The notes below the pieces were generated by a model, which had not been told where the DNA came from, ran no database searches, and worked only from the letters and a program-made list of their open reading frames with translations. A stretch of 10,554 bases of DNA, from positions 1-10,554 of the forward strand of contig CAMZKQ010000001.1 of the NCBI GenBank assembly GCA_947311265.1. Direction: 5' to 3'. Shown piece after piece: positions 1-5,842 of this stretch; the first letter of the stretch is position 1, and each line of letters begins with the position of its first letter. Source of the DNA: an uncultured Chlorobiota bacterium. GTDB lineage: Bacteria; Bacteroidota; Bacteroidia; Bacteroidales; JAADGE01. A program made the translations under genes and the position numbers.

Positions 1-1127
1 CTTATTGTAATTTCTCCGGGGCCATTTTGCCCTACTTGCCCTGCTGCACAGCCTGCACAGCCTGCATTAGAGACCAATGCACCTGCTTTTTTAAAGATAC
101 CTAAAAGACCTTCGTCTAAGCACTGTTGCCAAATTTCGTCGGTAGTTGGAACAATTTTAAGCACTACCCCCGGGGCGGTTTTACGGTCTTTAAGCACAGC
201 GGCTACCTCTCTCAAATCTTCAATTCGCCCATTGGTGCAACTACCAATAAAGGCAGAATCTATCTTTACTTTATGGGCTTCCACTAAGTTTACTGCATCA
301 TGTGGCTTACCAGGGAGCGACACCATGGGTACAAATTGGCTTAAATCTATATCAAAAACTTGGTCGTATTTGGCATCGGTATCGGCATATACGCCTTCTA
401 CTTTTTTCCCTGCACGTGCCGAGCAGAAGTCTAAGACGGCTTGATTGGGCGGAAAAAAGATGATAATTGTGCCCATTTCTGTACCCATTGAGGATATTGT
501 AATACGCTCGTCGAGGGTGAATTTATCGGTGGCTTCGCCATAAATTTCTACGGCATAGCCTAAAAGGCTATTTGCTCCAAATTTATTGAGTAGGTTAAGC
601 ACTACATCTTTGGCAAAGATGTTTTCTGGCTTTTTGCCATTAAGGTTTATTCTTACGGTTTTTGGAGCTTTAAACCATACTTTTCCTTTACTTAATGCTA
701 CGGCAATATCTTTGTCGCCCATGCCCTGCCCAAACGCACCTACTGCACCCATTATGTTGGCGTGCGAATCGGTAGTTACGGCGGTTTGCCCGGGGTAAAC
801 TAGCCCTGCTTCTATGAGCGAGTGTGTGCCTATTCCGTGGTTAATATCAAAAACTTTGATGTTGTTTTCTCTTGCAAAAACACGGCAAATGTGCTGGTTT
901 ATCGCATATTTTTGGTCGGACCCTGTGGGGTTGGTATCAAAAGTAAAAAATGTTTTTGTAACATCGTGGATTGGTAATTTATGCGTTTTGATGTGTTTTA
1001 CGACATTGGGGCCACCAAAATCTCTGGCAACTCTTACATCTATTTCAATATCCGCAATATCTCCGGGTTTTACGGTATTGTATTTGGAGTGCTTGGCTAT
1101 TATTTTTTCAATTATTGTCATTCCCAT
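1..1127 (-). CDS. Aconitase-superfamily hydro-lyase large subunit (3-isopropylmalate dehydratase / homoaconitase type), 3' end missing
   Basis: The minus-strand frame is open from an ATG at 1127 to the window edge and gives about 375 residues, so the C-terminal tail is outside the window. An ATG at 1121 in the same frame is an alternative start; I chose 1127 because family members often begin MGMT/MGKT. Seen: GPNVVKH near residue 40, the substrate-loop motif TTDSHANIMGAVGAFGQG in the first half, and the three 4Fe-4S ligands as SCTNGR (Cys297) and GCAGC (Cys357, Cys360). Family knowledge: such proteins, with a small subunit, isomerise 2-/3-hydroxy acids by dehydration and rehydration in the cytoplasm (leucine, lysine or related 2-oxoacid chain-extension pathways). 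The exact substrate cannot be told: LeuC, HacA and dimethylmalate dehydratase are all possible. The gene lies 63 nt after adenosine deaminase on the same strand with no clear promoter between, so co-transcription is plausible. No small subunit is in view. Confidence 0.88.
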   Translation of the reverse strand, partial: MGMTIIEKIIAKHSKYNTVKPGDIADIEIDVRVARDFGGPNVVKHIKTHKLPIHDVTKTFFTFDTNPTGSDQKYAINQHICRVFARENNIKVFDINHGIGTHSLIEAGLVYPGQTAVTTDSHANIMGAVGAFGQGMGDKDIAVALSKGKVWFKAPKTVRINLNGKKPENIFAKDVVLNLLNKFGANSLLGYAVEIYGEATDKFTLDERITISSMGTEMGTIIIFFPPNQAVLDFCSARAGKKVEGVYADTDAKYDQVFDIDLSQFVPMVSLPGKPHDAVNLVEAHKVKIDSAFIGSCTNGRIEDLREVAAVLKDRKTAPGVVLKIVPTTDEIWQQCLDEGLLGIFKKAGALVSNAGCAGCAAGQVGQNGPGEITI

Positions 1128-1190
1128 TTTTAGTATTTTAAACTTTATTTTACTGATTTTATTTGGTGAAATATGAATTAGCACTAGTGC

Positions 1191-2249
1191 CTATACATAT
1201 TCGGTATCGGTAGTAAACCCTTTTTGAGTAAGCTCCTTGGTTACTTTTTTTATCATTTCAATTTTTTCGTTCAGTGGTAAAAACGAAGACTTGAAACCAT
1301 TAATAATCAGGCGTTTAATTTCATCGGCATTGAACCCAAATTTTTCGATAGCCAGCATATACTCATCGGTTAAGTTTACTTTTGAAATTAAGCGATTATC
1401 GGTATTTAAAGTTACCCTAATACCCAAATCAAAATAGAACTTAAATGGGTGGTCTTCAATACTTTGTACTGCTTTTGTTTGTAAATTTGATGTAATACAC
1501 ATTTCTAGCGGAATGCGGTGGTCGTTTACATAATTAAGCAAATCGCCATCTTCTCGCAAGCGTGTGCCATGCCCAATGCGGTTGGCACTAATATAATGTA
1601 TGGCTTGCTCTATAGATTCGGTGCCATAGGCTTCACCAGCGTGTGCGGTGGTGTTTATATTGTTGTTAATGATGAGGTAAAAGGCTTCCAAGTGGTCTTT
1701 TGCAGGAAAATCTTTTTCGGCACCTGCCAAATCGAAGCCCACTATGCCATGGTTTTTGTAGGCCACAGCCAGTTGTGCTACTTTCATCGTATCTTCTGGC
1801 GAAGTGTGACGGATACCACAGATAATTATGCCAATTTTTATATCCAATTTTTCTTCTGCTTTTTTTGCCCCTTCAAGCACGGCATCTACTACTTGGGTGA
1901 GCGATAGCTCTTTTTGTACGTGCCAAAGTGGGGCAAAACGGATTTCGATGTAACGTACATTTTCGTTAGCGGCATCTTCGGCCAACTCAAATGTAGCTCG
2001 GGTGAGTGCGTATGCGGTTTGTAACACTTGCCCTGTAATATCGAAAGGGCGTAGGTACTCTTCTAGGCTTTTGCAAGCCATACCCACTTCTAAAATTCGG
2101 CGGAGTGCTTTAATGTCGTCCGATGGGAGTTTTATTTTTTCCTTTTTGGCAATTTCTACAATTGTTTCCACTCTCATTGAGCCATCTAGGTGGCAGTGTA
2201 ACTCTGCTTTTGGTAGGCTTTTTACAAATTCTCTGGTTAATTTATTCAT
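1191..2249 (-). CDS. add: Adenosine deaminase
   Basis: A 352-residue protein, the normal length for a bacterial adenosine deaminase, which hydrolyses adenosine or deoxyadenosine to inosine and ammonia in purine salvage. All metal and catalytic motifs are present in order: PKAELHCHLDG with zinc ligands His18 and His20, HAGE at 203-206 (His203 ligand, Glu206 proton donor), RIGHG at 224-228 (His227), and LNTDN at 281-285 (Asp284 ligand). The residue after Asp284 is Asn, where the mammalian enzyme has a second Asp; NTDNRL is, as I recall, common in bacterial members, so I do not read it as loss of function. No signal peptide is seen, so the enzyme is cytoplasmic. A good Bacteroidetes-type promoter lies about 100 nt upstream (2352-2382). 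The following gene, 63 nt downstream, is an aconitase-family large subunit with no obvious pathway link. Confidence 0.95.
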   Translation of the reverse strand: MNKLTREFVKSLPKAELHCHLDGSMRVETIVEIAKKEKIKLPSDDIKALRRILEVGMACKSLEEYLRPFDITGQVLQTAYALTRATFELAEDAANENVRYIEIRFAPLWHVQKELSLTQVVDAVLEGAKKAEEKLDIKIGIIICGIRHTSPEDTMKVAQLAVAYKNHGIVGFDLAGAEKDFPAKDHLEAFYLIINNNINTTAHAGEAYGTESIEQAIHYISANRIGHGTRLREDGDLLNYVNDHRIPLEMCITSNLQTKAVQSIEDHPFKFYFDLGIRVTLNTDNRLISKVNLTDEYMLAIEKFGFNADEIKRLIINGFKSSFLPLNEKIEMIKKVTKELTQKGFTTDTEYV

Positions 2250-2351
2250 GGTGCTTTTTACTTTGCAATTTAGCTTTTTTTTTTATTTATTTTCATTGTT
2301 ATCCGATAAAAATCGAAATTAGTTAATAATTGAATTTAAGTCCTTGAAAAT

Positions 2352-2382
2352 CAAATATAGATTTTTCATTTTCGAAAACAAG
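2352..2382 (-). promoter_or_regulatory. Predicted promoter for adenosine deaminase
   Basis: Read on the minus strand, CTTG (2382-2379) is followed after 19 nt by TATATTTG (2359-2352). This matches the Bacteroidetes vegetative promoter pattern TTTG-N19-21-TAnnTTTG, with an exact -7 element. Transcription would begin near 2345, leaving an A/T-rich leader of about 95 nt before the ATG at 2249. The site lies inside the span bounded by candidate IS inverted repeats, so it may be a promoter supplied by the insertion. This is motif evidence only. Confidence 0.5.
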
Positions 2383-2401
2383 CCCCTTATGCCTGAAAGA
2401 A

Positions 2402-2729
2402 TTAGCTCTGATACTCATTTTGTCGCTTTTTATTAACTTCTATCCAGAATTTTTCTGGATTTTCTAAAAATTTGTCAATATTTATGTAATCCATCAGGTG
2501 CATTCTTATCGGAGATACAAGGTTTGAGAATGCCCATTTACGTTTTATTTTATTTTTCAATAGAGTTACAAGCAAATTGATTGTCCCCCAAGAAATATTA
2601 TAACGGATTTTTTTCAATTGTTTGAAAAGCCTTGTTTTTCAATGCTATACGGTCTATTTTTGACTTACTTATGAATTTTAACAACTGTGAAAATATTGGC
2701 TGTCCGATAAAATTTATATCTTTACCCAT
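2402..2729 (-). pseudogene. IS4-family transposase, N- and C-terminal fragments joined by a deletion and frameshift
   Basis: Two minus-strand reading frames overlap here. The first, from the ATG at 2729 to a TAA at 2598-2600, gives 43 residues beginning MGKDINFIGQPIFSQLLKFI, the start typical of a Bacteroidetes IS4-family transposase. After about residue 32 it loses resemblance. The second frame, open from about 2638 to a TAA at 2402-2404, ends with IKRKWAFSNLVSPIRMHL and YINIDKFLENPEKFW, which resembles the family's C-terminal tail. The DDE catalytic core normally between these ends is absent. From a usual length of nearly 400 residues I infer loss of roughly 270-300 codons together with a frame change. 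A TTG at 2617 could start the second frame, but no independent function is expected. Assignment is from memory of family sequences. Confidence 0.75.
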
Positions 2730-2768
2730 GCCTTTGTTTATTTATTTTTAAGATAAATTTTCCAAATG

Positions 2769-2798
2769 CAAAGATAAGAGCGAGGGGGGTTTTTCAAA
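2769..2798 (-). promoter_or_regulatory. Predicted promoter of the relic transposase
   Basis: On the minus strand TTTG (2798-2795) is followed by 18 nt and then TATCTTTG (2776-2769), an exact match to the Bacteroidetes -7 pattern TAnnTTTG. It would start RNA about 30 nt before the transposase ATG at 2729. It overlaps the hairpin at 2779-2805, so promoter and hairpin may be linked as in other IS ends. Motif evidence only. Confidence 0.5.
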
Positions 2799-2805
2799 CC
2801 TCGCT
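2779..2805. repeat. Inverted repeat (hairpin) at the 5' end of the IS relic
   Basis: AGCGAGG at 2779-2785 pairs with CCTCGCT at 2799-2805. An inner stem GGTTT/AAACC with a G-rich bulge is an alternative fold. On the plus strand a T-rich stretch follows; on the minus strand it does not. It may limit read-through into the transposase from outside, as hairpins near IS ends often do, but no function can be shown from sequence. Confidence 0.4.
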
Positions 2806-2901
2806 TGTTTTTATTTTTTAAGTTTTATCGGAAACAATGTTAATAAAATTATAAACAGTTTATTCTTGTTTTATTAGATGTTTATTTTATTAAATAGTTA
2901 C

Positions 2902-2937
2902 AAAAAAAAAGGAAACTAAAAAAAATATCCAGTTTCC
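2902..2937 (-). terminator. Rho-independent terminator of the TonB-dependent receptor gene
   Basis: Read on the minus strand, GGAAACT (2937-2931) pairs with AGTTTCC (2917-2911) and is followed by nine T residues (2910-2902). It begins 36 nt after the receptor's stop codon, so it is placed to end that transcript and indicates a single-gene unit. The loop of 13 nt is longer than usual. Confidence 0.75.
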
Positions 2938-2973
2938 TTAATAATAAATACTTGGCGGATTTAATAGGGTAAT

Positions 2974-5346
2974 TTAAAAGCGGAGGTTCAGCCCTGCCAG
3001 AAAGTTAATTTTTGCTTGCGGAAAGTAGCCATCGTAAATGCCCTCTACACCGCCTAGCGTGTAGCGATATACCCACGCATTGGTTTCGTACTCTTGGTTT
3101 AGGATATTATTTGCGGCAAAGAAAATATCAATTTTCTTAATTATTTTGGTTTCAAAAGAATAATTCAACCGCACATTATTTACCAGATAAGCATCTAAAA
3201 CACGTGCTTTGCTCGATGTATTGTCGATGTATTGTTCGCTCACGTATTTTGTTGTAAATGATAGGCTTAGCCCTTTATATATTTTGGCTTCCAAAATATT
3301 TGCCATAATTAAATTAGGCGAAAATGAAATATCTGTTTCGCCTAAGGCTTTGGTGTCTTGCCCCCCAGTATCCCAGTTATCAACGTATTCTGTAAAATTC
3401 TGGATTTTATTTTGGCTGTAAGTCAAATTGGCATTCCAATCCATACGGTTAAATAATTTCATGCCCCCTGTAAGCTCAATTCCTGTACGGTAACTTTTGG
3501 CAACATTTACAAAAGCGGGGTCGCCCACGTCGTTAATTTCGCCCGTCTGTACCAGTTGGTTTTTGTAATCCATATAGTACAAGTTGGCAGAAAAAGCATA
3601 GCTATTTTTGGCAAATTTGTAGCCCAATTCATAATCATATAACGTTTCGTGGGTGGGGCGTTTTTCGGGTTCAACATCTGTTAAATCGCTTCGTTTTGGC
3701 TCTCGGTTGGCAGTTGCAAATGAGAAGTAGGCGTGTTGTGTAGTACCTATATCCACAAATACCCCCCCTTTGGGGTTCAGGAATGTGTACTTGTTATTTT
3801 GAGTAATTTCTCGATTATCGTCATCAATACCAGTAATATCGTAGTTGATGGAGCGTAACTGCATATCGCCCCAAAAAACGATACCTGCAACAGGTGTGTA
3901 GTGGGTTGATAAAAATCCGCTTGCATCGGTTTTTGCAGATGTATTTCTGTACCACTCATGCCCTTTTTCGGCAGAGCCGGAATTTTTCATCCAAATGACT
4001 TTTCCAAAATGGTTGCCATCGTATTTGCTGAAACTAGCTCCTGCGGTAAAACTTAGTTTTTCAAGATGGTAATTAAAATTTAAGTTGCCCCCTCTAAAAG
4101 TATTGGTTAGCCATTTGCGTTGAATTAAGTCTGACTTGGTAATAGTATCGCCACCAATAACAACAGGTTTTAATCCATAATCTATTAATTTTCGCCCCAA
4201 TTTTGACTGCTCATAATAGCCACCACCGTTGGTATGAAAAAGGGCAATGTTTAGGTTCATGGTTTTGTTAAATTCTCGTGTATAAAACAACTGGTAGTGT
4301 TGCTGCCCATAATGGTCAATTTCATTGTCGTAAGTGTATGGATTGTATGTCCGCCCCGAGGCGGTTGCCAAGCTATCTTTGGGTACGCCGCCCCATGCTT
4401 GGTAGGTTTCTTCTAATCCGCCAAGGATATTTATGCGAAATAAATTTTTCTTATCGGTATAAGCTGCTGTTGCGGAATAGGATTTTAAATCGGAGCTTGC
4501 ACGGTCGATATAGCCGTCAGATTTTATCGACGAAAGTCGGGCATCAAAGGTGAAATGCTTATTTATGATGCCTGTTCCTGCCTTAAAAGTTACTTTTGAG
4601 CTGTTGAACGAGCCGCCTGTAAAATTGGCTTCGCCATAAGGGTTTCGCTTGGCACGGTTGGTTTTAAATTTAATATTTGCCCCAAAAGCGGCTGCCCCAG
4701 AGGTGGAAGTGCCTACGCCTCGCTGTATCTGAATGGCGTTTGCCGAGGAGGCATAATCGGGCAAATCTACCCAATATACACTGTGCGATTCGGCATCGTT
4801 TAGCGGTATGCCATCCAGCGTTACGTTAATGCGTGATATGCCTGTACCTCTTACCCTCATTGCGGTATATCCAATTCCTGCACCGGCATCGGAGCTTACC
4901 GTTACCGATGGGGTGAGTTGCAAGAGGTAGGGTACATCTTTGCCTTGGTTGTTTTTATTGATGTCTTCTTTCCCAACATTGGTGTAGGCTACGGGGGTGT
5001 TGCTGTTGGCGTATTGCCCGGCAACGGTTACGGCATCAATTAGAAATTCGTCGGAGGCTAAGGTGATGTCCATTATAAAGTGTGAGCCATCGTAGTTGAT
5101 TTCTTGCTTGTAGGTGGTGTAGCCTATGAATGATATTGAAAGTTGGTACTTTCCGTTTTTGAGGTAACCAAAGGCATATTCGCCTTTATAATCTGTGCTA
5201 ACAGATTTTGTTTCAGCCCCTTTAAGGGATACTACTGCACCTGTGAGGGGTTCGCCTGTATCGGCAATTATTTTTCCTGAAAAATATTGGGCTTGTGTAC
5301 TTGCAAATAGGAATATTGCAATTAAAAGTGTAAGCGTTTTTCTCAT
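2974..5346 (-). CDS. TonB-dependent outer-membrane receptor, probable thiamine (or precursor) importer
   Basis: A 790-residue protein. Residues 1-19 form a signal peptide with likely cleavage at TQA|Q. Residues of about 21-105 are a carboxypeptidase-regulatory-like beta-sandwich, the usual N-terminal extension of Bacteroidetes receptors. About 115-225 is the plug, with MRVRGTGISRINVTLDGIPL and the QRGVGTSTSGAAAFG stretch. The rest is the 22-strand-type barrel, ending in GLNLRF with the terminal Phe expected for outer-membrane insertion. Family role: TonB/ExbBD-driven uptake of a scarce solute. The substrate is inferred from the TPP riboswitch in its leader (5409-5479): in Bacteroidetes, TPP-controlled TonB receptors are thought to import thiamine or related compounds. 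The gene stands alone, with its own promoter and terminator and no inner-membrane transporter beside it. A siderophore or cobalamin receptor would be the alternative, but the riboswitch argues against it. Confidence 0.93.
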   Translation of the reverse strand: MRKTLTLLIAIFLFASTQAQYFSGKIIADTGEPLTGAVVSLKGAETKSVSTDYKGEYAFGYLKNGKYQLSISFIGYTTYKQEINYDGSHFIMDITLASDEFLIDAVTVAGQYANSNTPVAYTNVGKEDINKNNQGKDVPYLLQLTPSVTVSSDAGAGIGYTAMRVRGTGISRINVTLDGIPLNDAESHSVYWVDLPDYASSANAIQIQRGVGTSTSGAAAFGANIKFKTNRAKRNPYGEANFTGGSFNSSKVTFKAGTGIINKHFTFDARLSSIKSDGYIDRASSDLKSYSATAAYTDKKNLFRINILGGLEETYQAWGGVPKDSLATASGRTYNPYTYDNEIDHYGQQHYQLFYTREFNKTMNLNIALFHTNGGGYYEQSKLGRKLIDYGLKPVVIGGDTITKSDLIQRKWLTNTFRGGNLNFNYHLEKLSFTAGASFSKYDGNHFGKVIWMKNSGSAEKGHEWYRNTSAKTDASGFLSTHYTPVAGIVFWGDMQLRSINYDITGIDDDNREITQNNKYTFLNPKGGVFVDIGTTQHAYFSFATANREPKRSDLTDVEPEKRPTHETLYDYELGYKFAKNSYAFSANLYYMDYKNQLVQTGEINDVGDPAFVNVAKSYRTGIELTGGMKLFNRMDWNANLTYSQNKIQNFTEYVDNWDTGGQDTKALGETDISFSPNLIMANILEAKIYKGLSLSFTTKYVSEQYIDNTSSKARVLDAYLVNNVRLNYSFETKIIKKIDIFFAANNILNQEYETNAWVYRYTLGGVEGIYDGYFPQAKINFLAGLNLRF

Positions 5347-5408
5347 TTTATTTATTTTGATTTACGACTAAAATCTATATAAATAAAGGGAGCGTTTTAA
5401 GAAAAACG

Positions 5409-5479
5409 TATCTTCCTGCGTCGGCATTATCCGTGTCAGGTTCAAAGGGTTTAATCTCAGCCTTTCGGCACCCCCGATA
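5409..5479 (-). promoter_or_regulatory. TPP (thiamine pyrophosphate) riboswitch
   Basis: On the minus strand the conserved THI-box blocks appear in order: GGGGGTGCC, GGCTGAGA, ACCCTTTGAACCTGA, GGATAATGCC, GCAGGAA. The P1 helix is TATC (5479-5476) with GATA (5412-5409). These blocks form the two arms that bind the pyrimidine and pyrophosphate ends of TPP. It sits 62 nt before the receptor ATG. By family knowledge, TPP binding would lower receptor expression. The expression platform is unclear: a short hairpin CGTTTT/AAAACG (about 5393-5408) follows directly without a T run, so control may be at translation or through an alternative fold. Confidence 0.96.
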
Positions 5480-5486
5480 TTTTGGG

Positions 5487-5517
5487 CAAAGGTAAATCTT
5501 TTTTTTTAACTTGCTAA
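5487..5517 (-). promoter_or_regulatory. Predicted promoter of the TPP-riboswitch/receptor transcript
   Basis: On the minus strand TTAG (5517-5514), 19 nt, then TACCTTTG (5494-5487): the -7 element fits the Bacteroidetes TAnnTTTG pattern exactly and the -33 element has one mismatch. The expected start, near 5480, coincides with the first base of the riboswitch P1 helix, which supports both calls. Confidence 0.65.
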
Positions 5518-5536
5518 TTTCTGTTGAATTATTCAT

Positions 5537-5579
5537 AAAAAAGAAAACGACATTTACTATCCTAAGATAATAAATGCCG
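5537..5579 (-). terminator. Strong Rho-independent terminator with no protein gene upstream
   Basis: In the minus-strand RNA, 14 nt (5579-5566) pair fully with 14 nt (5561-5548) around a UUAG loop, followed by UUUUCUUUUUU (5547-5537). Two of the pairs are G-U and would be A-C mismatches in plus-strand RNA, and the T run is on the minus side, so it is directional. No minus-strand protein gene lies between it and cas9, so it must end a non-coding transcript, probably the predicted tracrRNA. It also insulates the riboswitch promoter just downstream. Confidence 0.8.
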
Positions 5580-5670
5580 CTTTGAATGTTTTTCACAATT
5601 TTTCATTTTAAATAATCAAAAAGCAATTCACAATACAACGGAATAATCCTTATTGAAATATTTAAACCTT

Positions 5671-5701
5671 TTTGTTTTATAAATTTTTATTGTTATATTG
5701 C
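5671..5701 (+). promoter_or_regulatory. cas9: Candidate cas9 promoter
   Basis: TTTG (5671-5674), 19 nt, then TATATTGC (5694-5701), matching TAnnTTTG at four of six fixed positions. Initiation near 5707 would give a cas9 leader of about 135 nt that is antisense to the predicted tracrRNA core. It is the best plus-strand match I found here, but only moderate. Confidence 0.35.
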
Positions 5702-5731
5702 CAAATATAAAGGTGGCAACTACGGAAGTAC

Positions 5732-5764
5732 GCAATTGCCTAGCAAACCAAGCAATTGCTTAGC
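5732..5764. repeat. Two 13-bp direct repeats with palindromic cores, 20 bp apart
   Basis: GCAATTGCCTAGC (5732-5744) and GCAATTGCTTAGC (5752-5764) differ at one base. Each contains the self-complementary GCAATTGC, and the 20-bp period places them on the same helical face. In RNA the two cores can pair with each other to form an 8-bp stem. They may therefore be part of the tracrRNA fold, or alternatively an operator in the cas9 leader. Confidence 0.5.
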
Positions 5765-5806
5765 GTTTCTGTGGCTTATAGCCTTGTTGTGAGTAGTCTT
5801 TCGATA

Positions 5807-5837
5807 CAAAAGTAACATTTATACTATAAAAAACAAA
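5807..5837 (-). promoter_or_regulatory. Predicted tracrRNA promoter inside the cas9 leader
   Basis: On the minus strand TTTG (5837-5834), 19 nt, then TACTTTTG (5814-5807): both elements and the spacing match the Bacteroidetes consensus exactly. It ends six bases before the cas9 ATG at 5843 and points away from cas9, so its polymerase would compete with cas9 transcription crossing the same DNA. Confidence 0.6.
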
Positions 5838-5842
5838 ATATT

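Larger units (their letters stand above)
2302..2832 (-). mobile_element. Internally deleted IS4-family insertion sequence remnant
   Basis: This span holds the two ends of an IS4-family transposase and is bounded by a candidate inverted repeat: TCCGATAAAA at 2302-2311 and its reverse complement at 2823-2832. The match extends outward as CATTGTT/AACAATG with one extra base on the left. The repeats lie about 100 nt beyond the transposase stop and start, which is a sensible layout for an IS. A third TCCGATAAAA at 2703-2712 lies inside the transposase start region, which weakens the inverted-repeat argument. No convincing target-site duplication was found. Full-length relatives should be well over 1 kb, whereas this copy is about 0.53 kb, so most of the middle is gone and it cannot move on its own. 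Confidence 0.55.
5548..5801 (-). ncRNA. Predicted tracrRNA for the adjacent Cas9 (core about 5695-5803; long form ending at the terminator)
   Basis: Evidence is structural. A near-perfect promoter (5807-5837) would start RNA near 5801. The RNA then begins with CGAAAGACTACTCACAAC (5803-5786), which has the look of an anti-repeat: its complement begins GTTGTGA, a common 5' end of type II-C repeats in this phylum. AAGGCTATAAGCC follows at once, a small hairpin (5783-5773) in the place of the tracrRNA nexus, resembling the ACAAUAAGGC...GCC layout of Neisseria tracrRNA. Next come the two GCAATTGC elements, which can pair with each other, and a TTGCCA/TGGCAA hairpin (5719-5698). No T run follows that hairpin, so the RNA may run on to the strong terminator at 5537-5579, giving about 260 nt, long for a tracrRNA. 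Without the CRISPR array the anti-repeat cannot be confirmed. Confidence 0.6.

Noticed and set aside
232..1176. Plus-strand open frames at the left end
   Set aside because: They lie opposite the aconitase-family gene, which has intact Fe-S and substrate motifs on the minus strand.
1181..1190. Perfect palindrome GCACTAGTGC right after the adenosine deaminase stop, as terminator or operator
   Set aside because: It is only 10 bp with no loop and no T run, and this length can arise by chance.
1389..1409. Asn285 after Asp284 in adenosine deaminase as an inactivating change
   Set aside because: NTDN is, as I recall, frequent in bacterial adenosine deaminases, and all other catalytic residues are present.
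1518..1907. Plus-strand 129-residue open frame
   Set aside because: It is the complement of the adenosine deaminase gene and shows no recognisable motif of its own.
5375..5596. Minus-strand 73-residue open frame upstream of the receptor
   Set aside because: It runs through the terminator, the promoter and the whole TPP riboswitch, so it is untranslated sequence.
5786..5803. The GTTGTGAG... stretch as a CRISPR repeat of a plus-strand array
   Set aside because: Only one copy is present with no spacer-repeat periodicity, and the minus-strand promoter and nexus-like hairpin fit an anti-repeat better.
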